The translations under genes and the position numbers were made by a program. Below the pieces are notes generated by a model. The model saw nothing but the letters and a program-made list of their open reading frames with translations, was not told the DNA's origin and made no database searches. DNA of 59,557 bases from Lachnospiraceae bacterium (GTDB lineage: Bacteria > Bacillota > Clostridia > Lachnospirales > Lachnospiraceae). The stretch covers positions 1-59,557 of the forward strand of contig JAFUYB010000055.1 in assembly GCA_017470735.1 (NCBI GenBank), given 5' to 3'. Positions 15,421-24,550 of this stretch are shown here, piece after piece (the first letter of the stretch is position 1; every line of letters starts with the position of its first letter).

Positions 15421-18366
15421 TTATTGCAGCACTTCCTTTAAAGTCTCGGTCATATTGTTGACATCGATCGGCTTGGCGATGTGTCCGTTCATGCCAACCG
15501 CCAATGCTTTCTTGACATCCTCTGAAAAAGCGTTCGCCGTCATCGCGACGATCGGGATTGACGAGAGCTTTTTGTCAAACAGCCCGCGGATCGCCGCAGC
15601 CGCCTCATAACCGTCCATCACCGGCATCTGGATATCCATCAGCACCGCGTCAAAATAGCCCGGCTCGGATGACTTTACCTTGTCCACGGCGATCTGGCCG
15701 TTCTCCGCTGTTTCCACTTTAAAGCCCAGGCTGGTCAGAAGCATCAGCGCGATCTCGCGGTTGATCTCCATATCCTCAACCAAAAGCAGCCGCTTGGCTG
15801 TAAAATCCACTTCATGATCGTTTTCTTCTTCGGCATCTGTCTCTTCTGTCTCGACAGCGTCAGCTTTCTTCTTATCCGATTTCTTCTGCAATGCAAACGC
15901 CAGCTTGATCACAAACTCCGTTCCGCTGTCGGGCGCCGTGTTGACCTCGATCGTACCGCCCATCAGATCGATGATGCTCTTGGTGATCGCCATCCCAAGC
16001 CCGGTACCCTGGATACCGCTGACCGTCGATGTCCGCTCCCGCTCAAACGCTTCAAATACCTTTGCCGCGAATTCCGGCGTCATGCCGATGCCACTGTCCG
16101 CCACGCGCAGCTCATAGTGACCGAACCCATCCGACCCGTCGCCGATCTGCCATGCGGTCACCGAGACAGTGCCGCCCTCCGGCGTGAATTTGTACGCGTT
16201 GCTCAGCAGATTCAAAAGCACCCGGTTGAGACGGTTCTTGTCACAGAGGATCTTTGTGTTTTTAATCTGGGACGCATCCACACGGAATTCGATGTTTTTT
16301 TCTTCCATCTGTGTCGAGAACATATCCTCGACTTCGGCAAGCGTCTTTTTGAGGTTGACGGGGATCGACTCGAGATCCATCTTGCCGCTTTCGATCCGGC
16401 TCATCTCCAGCACATCGTTGATCAGTGCCAGAAGATGATGGCTCGATGTCTTGATCTTGGCCAGGTATTCGCGCAGCTTTGCCTCGTCATTTTCCTCGTC
16501 CTCAGCCAGATTGACATAGCCGATGATCGCGTTCATCGGCGTGCGGATATCGTGGGACATATTGGACAGAAAGACCGTCTTTGCCTTGCTCGATTCCTCC
16601 GCTGCAGCCTTTTCCAGCTCGGCCTCCTCCTCGCGCCTGACGATCATCGAATAGAGAGAAAACATGATCGCCAGCGTCGCCACGATCAGTCCCATCTGGA
16701 TAATGCTGTTGCGTACCAAAAGATGGTTCGCCTCCTCCATCTGCTCTTCCAGATACCGTTCTGTTGCCGCAATCGTCGGAGGATCGCTGACCGGATTGTG
16801 TTCCTCATAATATTCACTGATGTTGGTAATGACACGCTCCGTCATATCATTTGTCGCCTGGCGAACCCACAGCAGCGAGGTGAAGAAGATCAGAAACAAC
16901 AGCCCGATCCAGACGATCATCGATTTTCCGAAACGGCGTTCAGTATCCTTTTCAAACACATAGCGGAAATAAACAAAGCCTAAAATACTCCAGACCGCAA
17001 GGATCAGATAGGATTCCGTCGCCATCGCTCCGGCGGCGAACGCCATGAAATACAGAAAGAAAAATACTGAACACGCCAGTCCGATCAGCCCGGCCCACTG
17101 CGCCTTTGTGTCCTTTTCGCGTTTGGCAATGGCGTAAGCATCCGCAGAAGTGTATCCATAAGCGATCGCCGCGCCGACCGTCGTGACATCCACGATCCAT
17201 CCGATCGCCGTCCTGCCCAGAAACGGGATCGGCAACGAAATCGCCATCAGAAACAAAAGCGCGTTTTTCGGTGCGCCTGCTTCATTCCGCCCGCAGAACC
17301 ATTTCGGCAGAATGCCCTCCTCGCCCATCGCGTACAAAAGGCGGCTTGCCGCAATGAAATTGCCGATCAATCCAGTGATAACTGCCGAAAGCAGCGTCAC
17401 GCCCAGCATCAGAAGCCCCGCCAGCCCCATCGCTTCGTGTGTCGCGAAAAAGACAGGCAGTCCCTTCATACCGTCAAGATGCGGCAGATCCGCAATATAT
17501 GCCCGCCAGCTTCCGTATCCCACCGGCTGGATCGCCGCAGCAATTTCCGAAAGCAGCGTATAAGCAATCGCTCCCGCCAGCAGTGCGGCCGCCATCAACG
17601 GCAATGTCTTTTTGGCGGAAAAACGGATCTCTTCAGCTGAATGGGACACCGACTCGAATCCGACATACGCCCACGGCGCGAGGACGACGATCCCGATGAC
17701 CTGGCTGATCTGCGGCATGCCATTTGCGGCAAAAAGCGGTTCCATCGTAAAGCCTCCGCTCTGATGCGCCGACCAGACCGAGAAAAACGCGATCAGAACC
17801 CCGGCAAACAGCATGACCGCAAGGACGGTCTGTGCCCAGGCAGCCAGCTTCTTTCCAAAGATACAGAGCATGCCAAAAATCAGGATCGCCGCAATCGTCA
17901 CCAGCGTCTCGCCGAGAAAAATATCGTATCCGAACAACCGATAATGGAAGCCGAACTGGAACAGGCTCCCCAAAAGATTTCTGCCGACCAGCACCAGCGC
18001 CGTGGCGTTCGCCCAGATGATCGCCACATAGACAAGCACCAAAAACCACGAGCTTAAAAAACCGTGGTCGTAGCCGAACGCTTCGATCGTATAACTTAAG
18101 ATACCGCCCGATTTCGGAATGCGGTTCATCAGAAAATGATAGTTCATGCCGATGATCAGCATGACCACCGCGCCGATGGCAATGCCAAGCGCCGTCCCCA
18201 GCGGCCCCGCCAGCGGCAGAAAAGTCGTCCCGGGCATCACAAAGGATCCCCAGCCCACGCTGCAGCCAAATGCCAGTGCCCATACACTGATCGGAGACAG
18301 GTAGCGGTCAAATCCCGGCTGCTGCTCTGCTACATCACCCTGCTGCATCCCATTTTCCGTATCCAT
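15421..18366 (-). CDS. amino acid permease (APC) fused to a hybrid histidine kinase with receiver
   Basis: This is a single 981-residue frame. Residues about 20-480 are a 12-TM APC-superfamily permease (GWGSFVMPGTTFLPLAGPLG; IGLIGNFIAASRLLYAMGEEG-type helix). A periplasmic loop and another TM (to about 575) follow. HisKA has His605 in SHDIRTPMNAI. The HATPase (NLLSNAYKFTPEGG, GTGLGMAITK) comes next, then a C-terminal receiver with Asp911 in LMDIQMPVMDGYE. Transporter-kinase fusions such as CbrA use the transporter part as sensor, so amino acid or amine sensing is likely (inference). I start at 18366 because AGGGG lies 9 nt upstream; the ATG at 18384 has a poorer site. It lacks an HPt domain. 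Confidence 0.9.
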   Translation of the reverse strand: MDTENGMQQGDVAEQQPGFDRYLSPISVWALAFGCSVGWGSFVMPGTTFLPLAGPLGTALGIAIGAVVMLIIGMNYHFLMNRIPKSGGILSYTIEAFGYDHGFLSSWFLVLVYVAIIWANATALVLVGRNLLGSLFQFGFHYRLFGYDIFLGETLVTIAAILIFGMLCIFGKKLAAWAQTVLAVMLFAGVLIAFFSVWSAHQSGGFTMEPLFAANGMPQISQVIGIVVLAPWAYVGFESVSHSAEEIRFSAKKTLPLMAAALLAGAIAYTLLSEIAAAIQPVGYGSWRAYIADLPHLDGMKGLPVFFATHEAMGLAGLLMLGVTLLSAVITGLIGNFIAASRLLYAMGEEGILPKWFCGRNEAGAPKNALLFLMAISLPIPFLGRTAIGWIVDVTTVGAAIAYGYTSADAYAIAKREKDTKAQWAGLIGLACSVFFFLYFMAFAAGAMATESYLILAVWSILGFVYFRYVFEKDTERRFGKSMIVWIGLLFLIFFTSLLWVRQATNDMTERVITNISEYYEEHNPVSDPPTIAATERYLEEQMEEANHLLVRNSIIQMGLIVATLAIMFSLYSMIVRREEEAELEKAAAEESSKAKTVFLSNMSHDIRTPMNAIIGYVNLAEDEENDEAKLREYLAKIKTSSHHLLALINDVLEMSRIESGKMDLESIPVNLKKTLAEVEDMFSTQMEEKNIEFRVDASQIKNTKILCDKNRLNRVLLNLLSNAYKFTPEGGTVSVTAWQIGDGSDGFGHYELRVADSGIGMTPEFAAKVFEAFERERTSTVSGIQGTGLGMAITKSIIDLMGGTIEVNTAPDSGTEFVIKLAFALQKKSDKKKADAVETEETDAEEENDHEVDFTAKRLLLVEDMEINREIALMLLTSLGFKVETAENGQIAVDKVKSSEPGYFDAVLMDIQMPVMDGYEAAAAIRGLFDKKLSSIPIVAMTANAFSEDVKKALAVGMNGHIAKPIDVNNMTETLKEVLQ

Positions 18367-18419
18367 ATTGAAAAACCCCTGCATCTTTCTATTTCAATAT
18401 TGAGTATATAGCAAACCCG

Positions 18420-19901
18420 TCAATAAATAAATACTGCTTCTTTATATTTTGCCAGCCCGTACATCTTTTCCGAATCCGCCAGCGTCAGGTTCATACAGCC
18501 GTGCGATCCATGCTGGACATAGTAGGTCGGCGTCCATGAGCCCCACTTCTGCCACGGCGCCGCATGGAATCCGGTACCCGTCCAGGTGATCCGCACCCAG
18601 TTTTTCACCGGCGTCTCATAGTCCTCGCCGACTAATACCCGTTCCTCCTGGTGCTCTTTGATGTAGTAAACGCCCTTCTTCGTCTCCCGCCCCTCGACCG
18701 GCTTGCCCGTGATCGTCCGGCAGGAATAGACGATCTCGCCATTCTCATGCACATAGATCATCTGCTCACCTAAAGACACCTCGATGAAATTGTCGGGATC
18801 CCAGTCCTCATAATTCTCATAGTCCTTGCGGAAACCGACCGTCTTGTAGATGGTCTCCAAATCCGTCGTAATCGCTTTTTTGTTCGCCTCTGACGGATCC
18901 TCTAAATAAGCGTCGGCCGCTTTTTTATCGACTGCGGCATTGAGCGTATCCCCGGTCTGCTGCATGGTCGCCTCGTAGTCTAAACACCAGCCATAGTCCC
19001 CTGCAGGCACCGTCACTTTCTGCCCATTGTGATTGGTGATCGTCCGGTCCTTGTCCGCCGTCTTGTATTTCAAGCAGAACGGCTCGATCCATTCTGACAG
19101 CTTTTCCCGGTTGTAGGTCACGCCGGCATCCGTGTACTGCGTCACGCCAAAAATATCCTTCGGCGTCATCGTCTCCGAATCACCCATCTGCAGATCCCAG
19201 GTCAGAAAACGCGTAATGTAATACCGGTACTCCTCCAAGCGGTCTTTCATCTCCTGATCCGCCGCTAAAAGCTCCGGCTGCAGATACATATCCGGGTAGA
19301 CATCGCCGTCCGACACATCGATTGCTTCCGTTCCCTGGTCTAGCGCTTCACAGACCGCGTCGTACAGCTCATCCCCATCAATATGATTGCCATAGACCTC
19401 TTTTTCGATCTCGACAGTGTCTTTTTCATCGGAATAGACTACCTGCGCCGCGACCGGCTCTGTGATCGGGTAACTGCTGCTCCCCGTGACTAATTCACTC
19501 TGACTGATCTTCGTCTTTAACGCGCTTTCATCATAGCTCACATCGTTTGCCGCTTCCAATTCGTGCGGCGACCACGGAAATGTCAGATGGTCATGCTGAT
19601 CATCATACACTTCCTGCAATGAATCCCTGCGCACCTTTATCGCATAGGAAATATCATCGCTTGCAACCGTAAGCTTTCCGTCTTCCCGCGCCATCACCGT
19701 AAGGGTATAGTCCGACCCGTCCGGAAACAGCTTTTCGGATTCCTCCAAAGAATAGCCCGACACATCCACGCCATTTACCGTCGTGCGTCCATACCATTTA
19801 CCGCCGCAGACCGCTTTTGAATAAATCCATGAGAACGCCAGCAGCAGGACTACCGCCCCGGCAATCCCTCCTATGGCCATCCTCACTTTATCACCTTTCA
19901 T
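18420..19901 (-). CDS. L,D-transpeptidase (YkuD) with N-terminal anchor and peptidoglycan-binding repeats
   Basis: The 493-residue membrane-anchored wall enzyme has one TM (about 9-29) and two tandem putative peptidoglycan-binding modules of the PG_binding_4 type (NGVDVSGYSLEESEKLF and following). The C-terminal YkuD catalytic domain has HGSHGCMNL with nucleophile Cys469. It would form 3-3 crosslinks or attach proteins. The start at 19901 follows GGAGAGG. It is monocistronic on the minus strand, 54 nt after the permease-kinase stop in map order. Confidence 0.9.
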   Translation of the reverse strand: MKGDKVRMAIGGIAGAVVLLLAFSWIYSKAVCGGKWYGRTTVNGVDVSGYSLEESEKLFPDGSDYTLTVMAREDGKLTVASDDISYAIKVRRDSLQEVYDDQHDHLTFPWSPHELEAANDVSYDESALKTKISQSELVTGSSSYPITEPVAAQVVYSDEKDTVEIEKEVYGNHIDGDELYDAVCEALDQGTEAIDVSDGDVYPDMYLQPELLAADQEMKDRLEEYRYYITRFLTWDLQMGDSETMTPKDIFGVTQYTDAGVTYNREKLSEWIEPFCLKYKTADKDRTITNHNGQKVTVPAGDYGWCLDYEATMQQTGDTLNAAVDKKAADAYLEDPSEANKKAITTDLETIYKTVGFRKDYENYEDWDPDNFIEVSLGEQMIYVHENGEIVYSCRTITGKPVEGRETKKGVYYIKEHQEERVLVGEDYETPVKNWVRITWTGTGFHAAPWQKWGSWTPTYYVQHGSHGCMNLTLADSEKMYGLAKYKEAVFIY

Positions 19902-20071
19902 TTTCCTCTCCAAATCTAATCTGATCCTTATATCTGACTCTACTATTTTACCATTTTCTATCACGAAAACAACGGTTTTTTACGGAATTGTACATGTTGC
20001 AAAAATCCCATCCGAACGCCGGATGGGACTGCATGAAAAACCTTATCCATATGAAAATGCGTCGTCTGTCC

Positions 20072-20263
20072 TCATGACTTCATGCCCCGCGACATCAGGA
20101 TTTTCTCCTCCGGAGTCGGAAAACGGTATTGCATGATCTGCGCGTCCGCGCCGAAATTGCGCTCGACAACCTCCTCGAGCGTCTCACCCTTCTCCACCTC
20201 AAACAGAAAAACCCTCCGCCGTCTGCCCTTCATAATCTCCGCTGCGTAATAGGTATTATCCAT
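20072..20263 (-). CDS. small conserved-looking cytoplasmic protein
   Basis: The 63-residue protein starts MDNTYYAAEIMKGRRRRVFL and has a basic stretch followed by an acidic VEKGETLEEVVER helix. There is no TM and no recognised domain. The ATG at 20263 is preferred over a TTG at 20317. The ribosome site is weak (ACAGGT). It lies between the wall transpeptidase and the CheB-CheR fusion with gaps on both sides, so it is probably monocistronic. Confidence 0.5.
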   Translation of the reverse strand: MDNTYYAAEIMKGRRRRVFLFEVEKGETLEEVVERNFGADAQIMQYRFPTPEEKILMSRGMKS

Positions 20264-20480
20264 AGTTGATACCTGTCCCTTTTGCTTGTCCTTATTCTCT
20301 GCATCATGTGTTGCCAAAACTCATTGCACACGATTTTAATACACTTTCCATAAAATGTCTATCAAAATACGCCGAAAGTTCTTTTAACTCACAGCCGGTG
20401 CCTTATTCGTACTGTATTGTGCATATGGATTGGTATAAAATCCCGTATTGGCTGAAATCGGCATAAGCTCCTCCTTTACC

Positions 20481-23400
20481 TTATACCATCAACTCCCGTG
20501 ACAGATAGAAAAACAGCTTTTCCTGGTCAATCGGCTTGCTGACTACACAATTCATGCCCGCATTCCTGCATCGTTCCTTGGCCTCTTCCGTCACATCCGC
20601 CGTCAGCGCGATGATCGGTATGTTCTCCGCATCCTCCAGCGGCAGCTCGCGGATCTCCTTTGCCGCCTCCGTGCCATTTTTGACCGGCATCATCAGATCC
20701 ATCAGAATCGCCTGGAAATGGTACGCTCCCCGCGCCTCGTAGATATCCACCGCTTCCTGCCCGTCACGCGCCAGCTCCGAGTGGATGCCCTTGGTATTGA
20801 GCACCTCGATAATGACTTCGGCGTTGATCTGATTGTCCTCCGCGACAAGGACATTTTTCCCATAGAGCATCTGCTCCTCATAGGAATCCAGCTGATGCCG
20901 CGCAAGGGAGATCTGTTCCTCGCTCGCGATCGGATAGCTCATCCGCACCGTAAATTCCGTGCCCTCGCCGAGCTTGGACCACCACGAAATCCTTCCTCCC
21001 ATCAGCTCGATCAGATTCTTGCAGATGTAAAGTCCCAGCCCGATGCCGTTCGTGTATTCCATCTCCCCGCTGTACTGCTCAAACGGAAGGAACATCCGCT
21101 GCTGGAAATCCTCACTGATCCCGATCCCGTTGTCACGGATAATATATGTGTATTCCGCCCGGTCATCCTCATAGCGCACCGTTGTCAAAAACGAAATTTT
21201 GCCTCCTGCCGGAGTAAACCGCAGGCTGTTGGTCAAAAGGTTCATCAATGAGCGCTCGACATGCTTCTTGTCCATCATGACATAGCGGTTCTCACTGCCG
21301 CGGAGCATGCTTTCAAACACCAGCCCACTGTTTTCCGCCTGTCCGCGGATGATCGTCGAGATCGAATTGACCAAATCATCCTCCCGGACTGCCGATTGGA
21401 CTGTCACGACCTTTCCGGCGTTGATCCGGCTGGTCTCTAATATTTCCTCGATCAGTCCGACCATGTATTCACTCGAAGTCAGAATCTTGTCGAGGTTGTC
21501 ACGCACTTCCTTGGAAAGATCGTGTTTCTGCAGGGTCAGCTGGGTCAGTCCGTAAATCGCGGTCATCGGCGTGCGCATATCATGCGACATCTGTGACAGG
21601 AATGTCTCCCTCTCCTGCCCGGACCGCACCGCCTCCCGCAATGCTGCCGCCATTTCCTGAATCTGCTCCTGGTCGTCCACCTGCTTGGTCGTATCCACAA
21701 AGGTGATCACGAGTCCGCGCAGCTTTCTCGCGTCCGTCCCGCCCGATTTCTTGTGAACCTCTGCCGCATCGTCATCCACCGCATGGTAGGGCACGATGCG
21801 GATCAGATAGGTCTTGCCTGCCACAGACGCGCAGTGCTCCTCCACCGGCTCTGCCGTATCGATGACCTCGCGGCACCGCTCCATCAGATCGATCGTCGTA
21901 AAATTGTAGGCAATATAACGCAGGCTCCGTCCGATATCCTGCTCCACAACATTGAATTCGGTCGAAATGTATTCGGTATATTTGCGGATGTTCAAATCCT
22001 TGTCTGCCATAATGACGCCGACCAGCGTGGTTGACAGGAAATTCGCCATGTCGTCGTTGACCGATGCCAGCTCCGTCACCTTGGACTGGTACTCGGAATT
22101 GACCGTATACAGCTCCTCATTGACAGACTGCAGCTCTTCATTTGACGACTGCAATTCCTCATTGGCGGTCAGCAGCTCTTCGTTTGCCGCCTGCAATTCG
22201 GCGTTGACCGACTCCAATTCGGTCACGGTCTGCCGCAGATTTTCTTTCGTCACCTTCAGTTCGTGCTCGAGGTCGGAAATCCGCTGCGATGCCGCGCTGT
22301 CAACATGGTATTCCTTTAAATCTTCCGGCAAAGCAGCACCGCCGCGCCCACGCAGAAATGCTATTGCCAAAAAGCCTGTCCGCTGTCCCTTGTTGTCACG
22401 GATCGGCTGCGCGATGATCGAAATCGTCTCCGGCGTATCGTCGATCTCAACGGGCACATTCTCATATCCGACCCGCTGCATCTGCTTTCTGCAATCGCGC
22501 ATCACGGTAGACAGCGCGATCTTTAAGTCGTTGCGGATCAGCATGAAAATATCGTGCGTCGCCTCTCCGACCGGCACGAACAGGAACTTAGAGCAGTCCC
22601 CGTAGCTGCGGATCATCTCATTTTTCTCATTGACCAGCACGCACGCCGGCATCATCGCCTCAAGCACCGAAGTGTCCAGCTCGGTCGGCTTGTACTTGAT
22701 ATCCGACTCCTCGACGAAATCGCCGTTGTATAGCGGCTCGAACGCGCTCTCCACATTCTGCAGGGAATACGAAAAATGCTCATGCGCCGGAACCTTGCCG
22801 GACTGATTGTGAATGAAGATCTTTTCATTCGCCGAAAAGACCCTGAACACATCGTCATAGTCGATAACGGACTCGGAGTGTCCCAAAAACAGGTAGCCCC
22901 GGTCAGAAAGCGCCATATGGAAGATCGCGAACAGATTCCGCTGGAGCACCGCCTGGAAGTAGATCAGCACATTGCGGCAGCAGATCAGATCCAGCTTGCC
23001 AAACGGCGGATCCTGGAACACATTGTGCTGCGCAAAGATGATCATCTTGCGGATGTCGTGGCGGATCACATATTTATTCCCTTTCCGCGTGAAATACTTG
23101 GACAGCCGCGTCACCGACACATCTTCGATGATGTTGTCGCCGTAAACGCCGCGCACCGCCGTCGTAATCGAATCCCCGTCGAGGTCGGTCGCGAAAATCT
23201 TGACCTCCCGCCGGATGCCCAGCTCCTCCATCGCCTCGGTAAACAGGATCGCCACTGAATAGGCTTCCTCTCCGGTCGAACAGCCCGCGACCCAGACCCG
23301 AAGCTGCTTGTCAGCAGATCCGTCCTTGATCAGCTGCTTGACCACGGATTCCTTTAATACATCGAAATACTCCGAATCGCGGAAAAAGCTTGTCACCCCA

Positions 23401-24224
23401 ATCAGCACCTCTTTCGCGAGAAGCTTTGCCTCATCCGGATTGTTGCTCAAATATGTCACATATTCCTGCAAATTGCGGTTGTGCGTCACAACCAGCCGCC
23501 GCTCAATCCGCCGCAGGATCGTCGTCTGCTTGTAATATGCGTAATTGATGTTGGTCACATTGCGCAGGATCGAAAAGACCTGCGACAGCAGATCCTCATC
23601 GGAAAGCTGGAACTTGGAGTTGACATCAATCATCGACCTGCCGATGTGCGACATCTCCTTGGCGATCGAATCCGGCGTCTGCACGAAATCGGCGAACCCC
23701 GTTGAAATCGCGTTCCGCGGCATCCCGTCGAATTTTGCGGATTCCGGCGTCTGCACGATGATCATGCCGTTCTGTTCTTTTATCGAACGGATGCCGTTGG
23801 TTCCGTCAGAACCGGTGCCCGACAGGATCACCGTCACCGAGCGATTCTGGTACTCCTGCGCCAGCGAACGGAAAAACACATCGATCGGATGGTTGATCTT
23901 TTCCGGATCGTGCTCTATGAGCCGCAAAACCTCAGAATGGATTTCCACATTGTACTTGGGCGGAATCATATAGATGTGATTGCGCTCGACCTGCATCCCG
24001 TCACGGATCTCGGTCACCGGCATTGCTGAATATTTCCCGAGAATATCCGCCAGAAGACTCTTGTGGTTGGGTGCCAAATGCTGGATGATCACATACGCCA
24101 TCCCTGTATTGGACGGCAAAAATGTCAAAAACTGCTGCAGCGCTTCAAGCCCTCCTGCCGATGCGCCGATTCCGACAACGGCAACAGGCTGTTTACTGAC
24201 CGGATATGTTTGATCCGCGTTCAT
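20481..24224 (-). CDS. CheB-CheR-PAS-hybrid histidine kinase fusion
   Basis: The 1247-residue protein combines several domains. A CheB methylesterase occupies about 12-190, with Ser22 in GIGASAGGLEAL, His in QHLAPNH and Asp in GTGSDGTNGI. A CheR methyltransferase follows (about 205-480, with VWVAGCSTGEEAYS). A long coiled coil carries repeats of the ANEELQSSNEELQSVNEEL kind, then comes a PAS-like domain. HisKA has His881 in SHDMRTPMTAI, followed by HATPase_c and a C-terminal receiver with Asp1176. The CheB part lacks its own receiver. No flagellar or MCP gene is nearby, so it likely serves a non-motility relay. The AAGGGGAATA site fixes the ATG. No HPt domain is present. Confidence 0.92.
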   Translation of the reverse strand: MNADQTYPVSKQPVAVVGIGASAGGLEALQQFLTFLPSNTGMAYVIIQHLAPNHKSLLADILGKYSAMPVTEIRDGMQVERNHIYMIPPKYNVEIHSEVLRLIEHDPEKINHPIDVFFRSLAQEYQNRSVTVILSGTGSDGTNGIRSIKEQNGMIIVQTPESAKFDGMPRNAISTGFADFVQTPDSIAKEMSHIGRSMIDVNSKFQLSDEDLLSQVFSILRNVTNINYAYYKQTTILRRIERRLVVTHNRNLQEYVTYLSNNPDEAKLLAKEVLIGVTSFFRDSEYFDVLKESVVKQLIKDGSADKQLRVWVAGCSTGEEAYSVAILFTEAMEELGIRREVKIFATDLDGDSITTAVRGVYGDNIIEDVSVTRLSKYFTRKGNKYVIRHDIRKMIIFAQHNVFQDPPFGKLDLICCRNVLIYFQAVLQRNLFAIFHMALSDRGYLFLGHSESVIDYDDVFRVFSANEKIFIHNQSGKVPAHEHFSYSLQNVESAFEPLYNGDFVEESDIKYKPTELDTSVLEAMMPACVLVNEKNEMIRSYGDCSKFLFVPVGEATHDIFMLIRNDLKIALSTVMRDCRKQMQRVGYENVPVEIDDTPETISIIAQPIRDNKGQRTGFLAIAFLRGRGGAALPEDLKEYHVDSAASQRISDLEHELKVTKENLRQTVTELESVNAELQAANEELLTANEELQSSNEELQSVNEELYTVNSEYQSKVTELASVNDDMANFLSTTLVGVIMADKDLNIRKYTEYISTEFNVVEQDIGRSLRYIAYNFTTIDLMERCREVIDTAEPVEEHCASVAGKTYLIRIVPYHAVDDDAAEVHKKSGGTDARKLRGLVITFVDTTKQVDDQEQIQEMAAALREAVRSGQERETFLSQMSHDMRTPMTAIYGLTQLTLQKHDLSKEVRDNLDKILTSSEYMVGLIEEILETSRINAGKVVTVQSAVREDDLVNSISTIIRGQAENSGLVFESMLRGSENRYVMMDKKHVERSLMNLLTNSLRFTPAGGKISFLTTVRYEDDRAEYTYIIRDNGIGISEDFQQRMFLPFEQYSGEMEYTNGIGLGLYICKNLIELMGGRISWWSKLGEGTEFTVRMSYPIASEEQISLARHQLDSYEEQMLYGKNVLVAEDNQINAEVIIEVLNTKGIHSELARDGQEAVDIYEARGAYHFQAILMDLMMPVKNGTEAAKEIRELPLEDAENIPIIALTADVTEEAKERCRNAGMNCVVSKPIDQEKLFFYLSRELMV

Positions 24225-24321
24225 ATTATTCCCCTTTCTCCCTCAATTTAAGGTAATTATACCCCTTCGTCTTCAAAAAAGGAAGAAAAAAAGCGAAATC
24301 CTTTTCATATTAATTGCATGT

Positions 24322-24416
24322 ATCCACCGTCTTTCTATGAAATGTAATTGGGGGGATTCCGACGGAGAACAGCCCGTTGCATGGTCTGCATCCACCATCA
24401 TCCCATGAAATGTAAT
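24322..24416 (+). repeat. two 27-nt direct repeats upstream of the transglycosylase gene
   Basis: ATCCACC-N8-ATGAAATGTAAT occurs at 24322-24348 and 24390-24416, 68 nt apart start to start, with 19 fixed positions identical. Each is preceded by a TTGCATG-type hexamer region. They lie 80-200 nt upstream of the predicted promoter and could be activator or repressor sites. Confidence 0.65.
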
Positions 24417-24497
24417 GGCATAATTGCACAAAATACTTCTGCTGATTTTGTCTATTTGTGCTATTTTGCTGAAATATTACGAAAATGTTACAAATAT

Positions 24498-24526
24498 TTG
24501 CATTTTTTATAAATTTCTGTTAATAT
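24498..24526 (+). promoter_or_regulatory. predicted promoter of the lytic transglycosylase gene
   Basis: TTGCAT (24498-24503), a 17-nt AT-rich spacer and TAATAT (24521-24526) are followed by an AAAGGAGC ribosome site and the ATG at 24551. Confidence 0.45.
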
Positions 24527-24550
24527 TCTCAAAACCGAAAGGAGCATGTA

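Larger units (their letters stand above)
24225..24550. other. 326-bp divergent intergenic region
   Basis: It holds a TATAAT (24256-24261, minus strand) that may serve the CheB-CheR fusion gene, a pair of 27-nt direct repeats, and a + strand promoter for the transglycosylase gene. I see no gene and no riboswitch family that I recognise. Confidence 0.6.

Noticed and set aside
15814-16983. Long + strand open frame (389 codons) opposite the permease-kinase gene
   Set aside because: It is a complementary shadow of kinase and receiver domains whose motifs are unambiguous on the minus strand.
24225-24550. Cyclic-dinucleotide riboswitch before the transglycosylase gene
   Set aside because: I could not find the conserved core of GEMM or ydaO motifs; only the direct repeats are evident.
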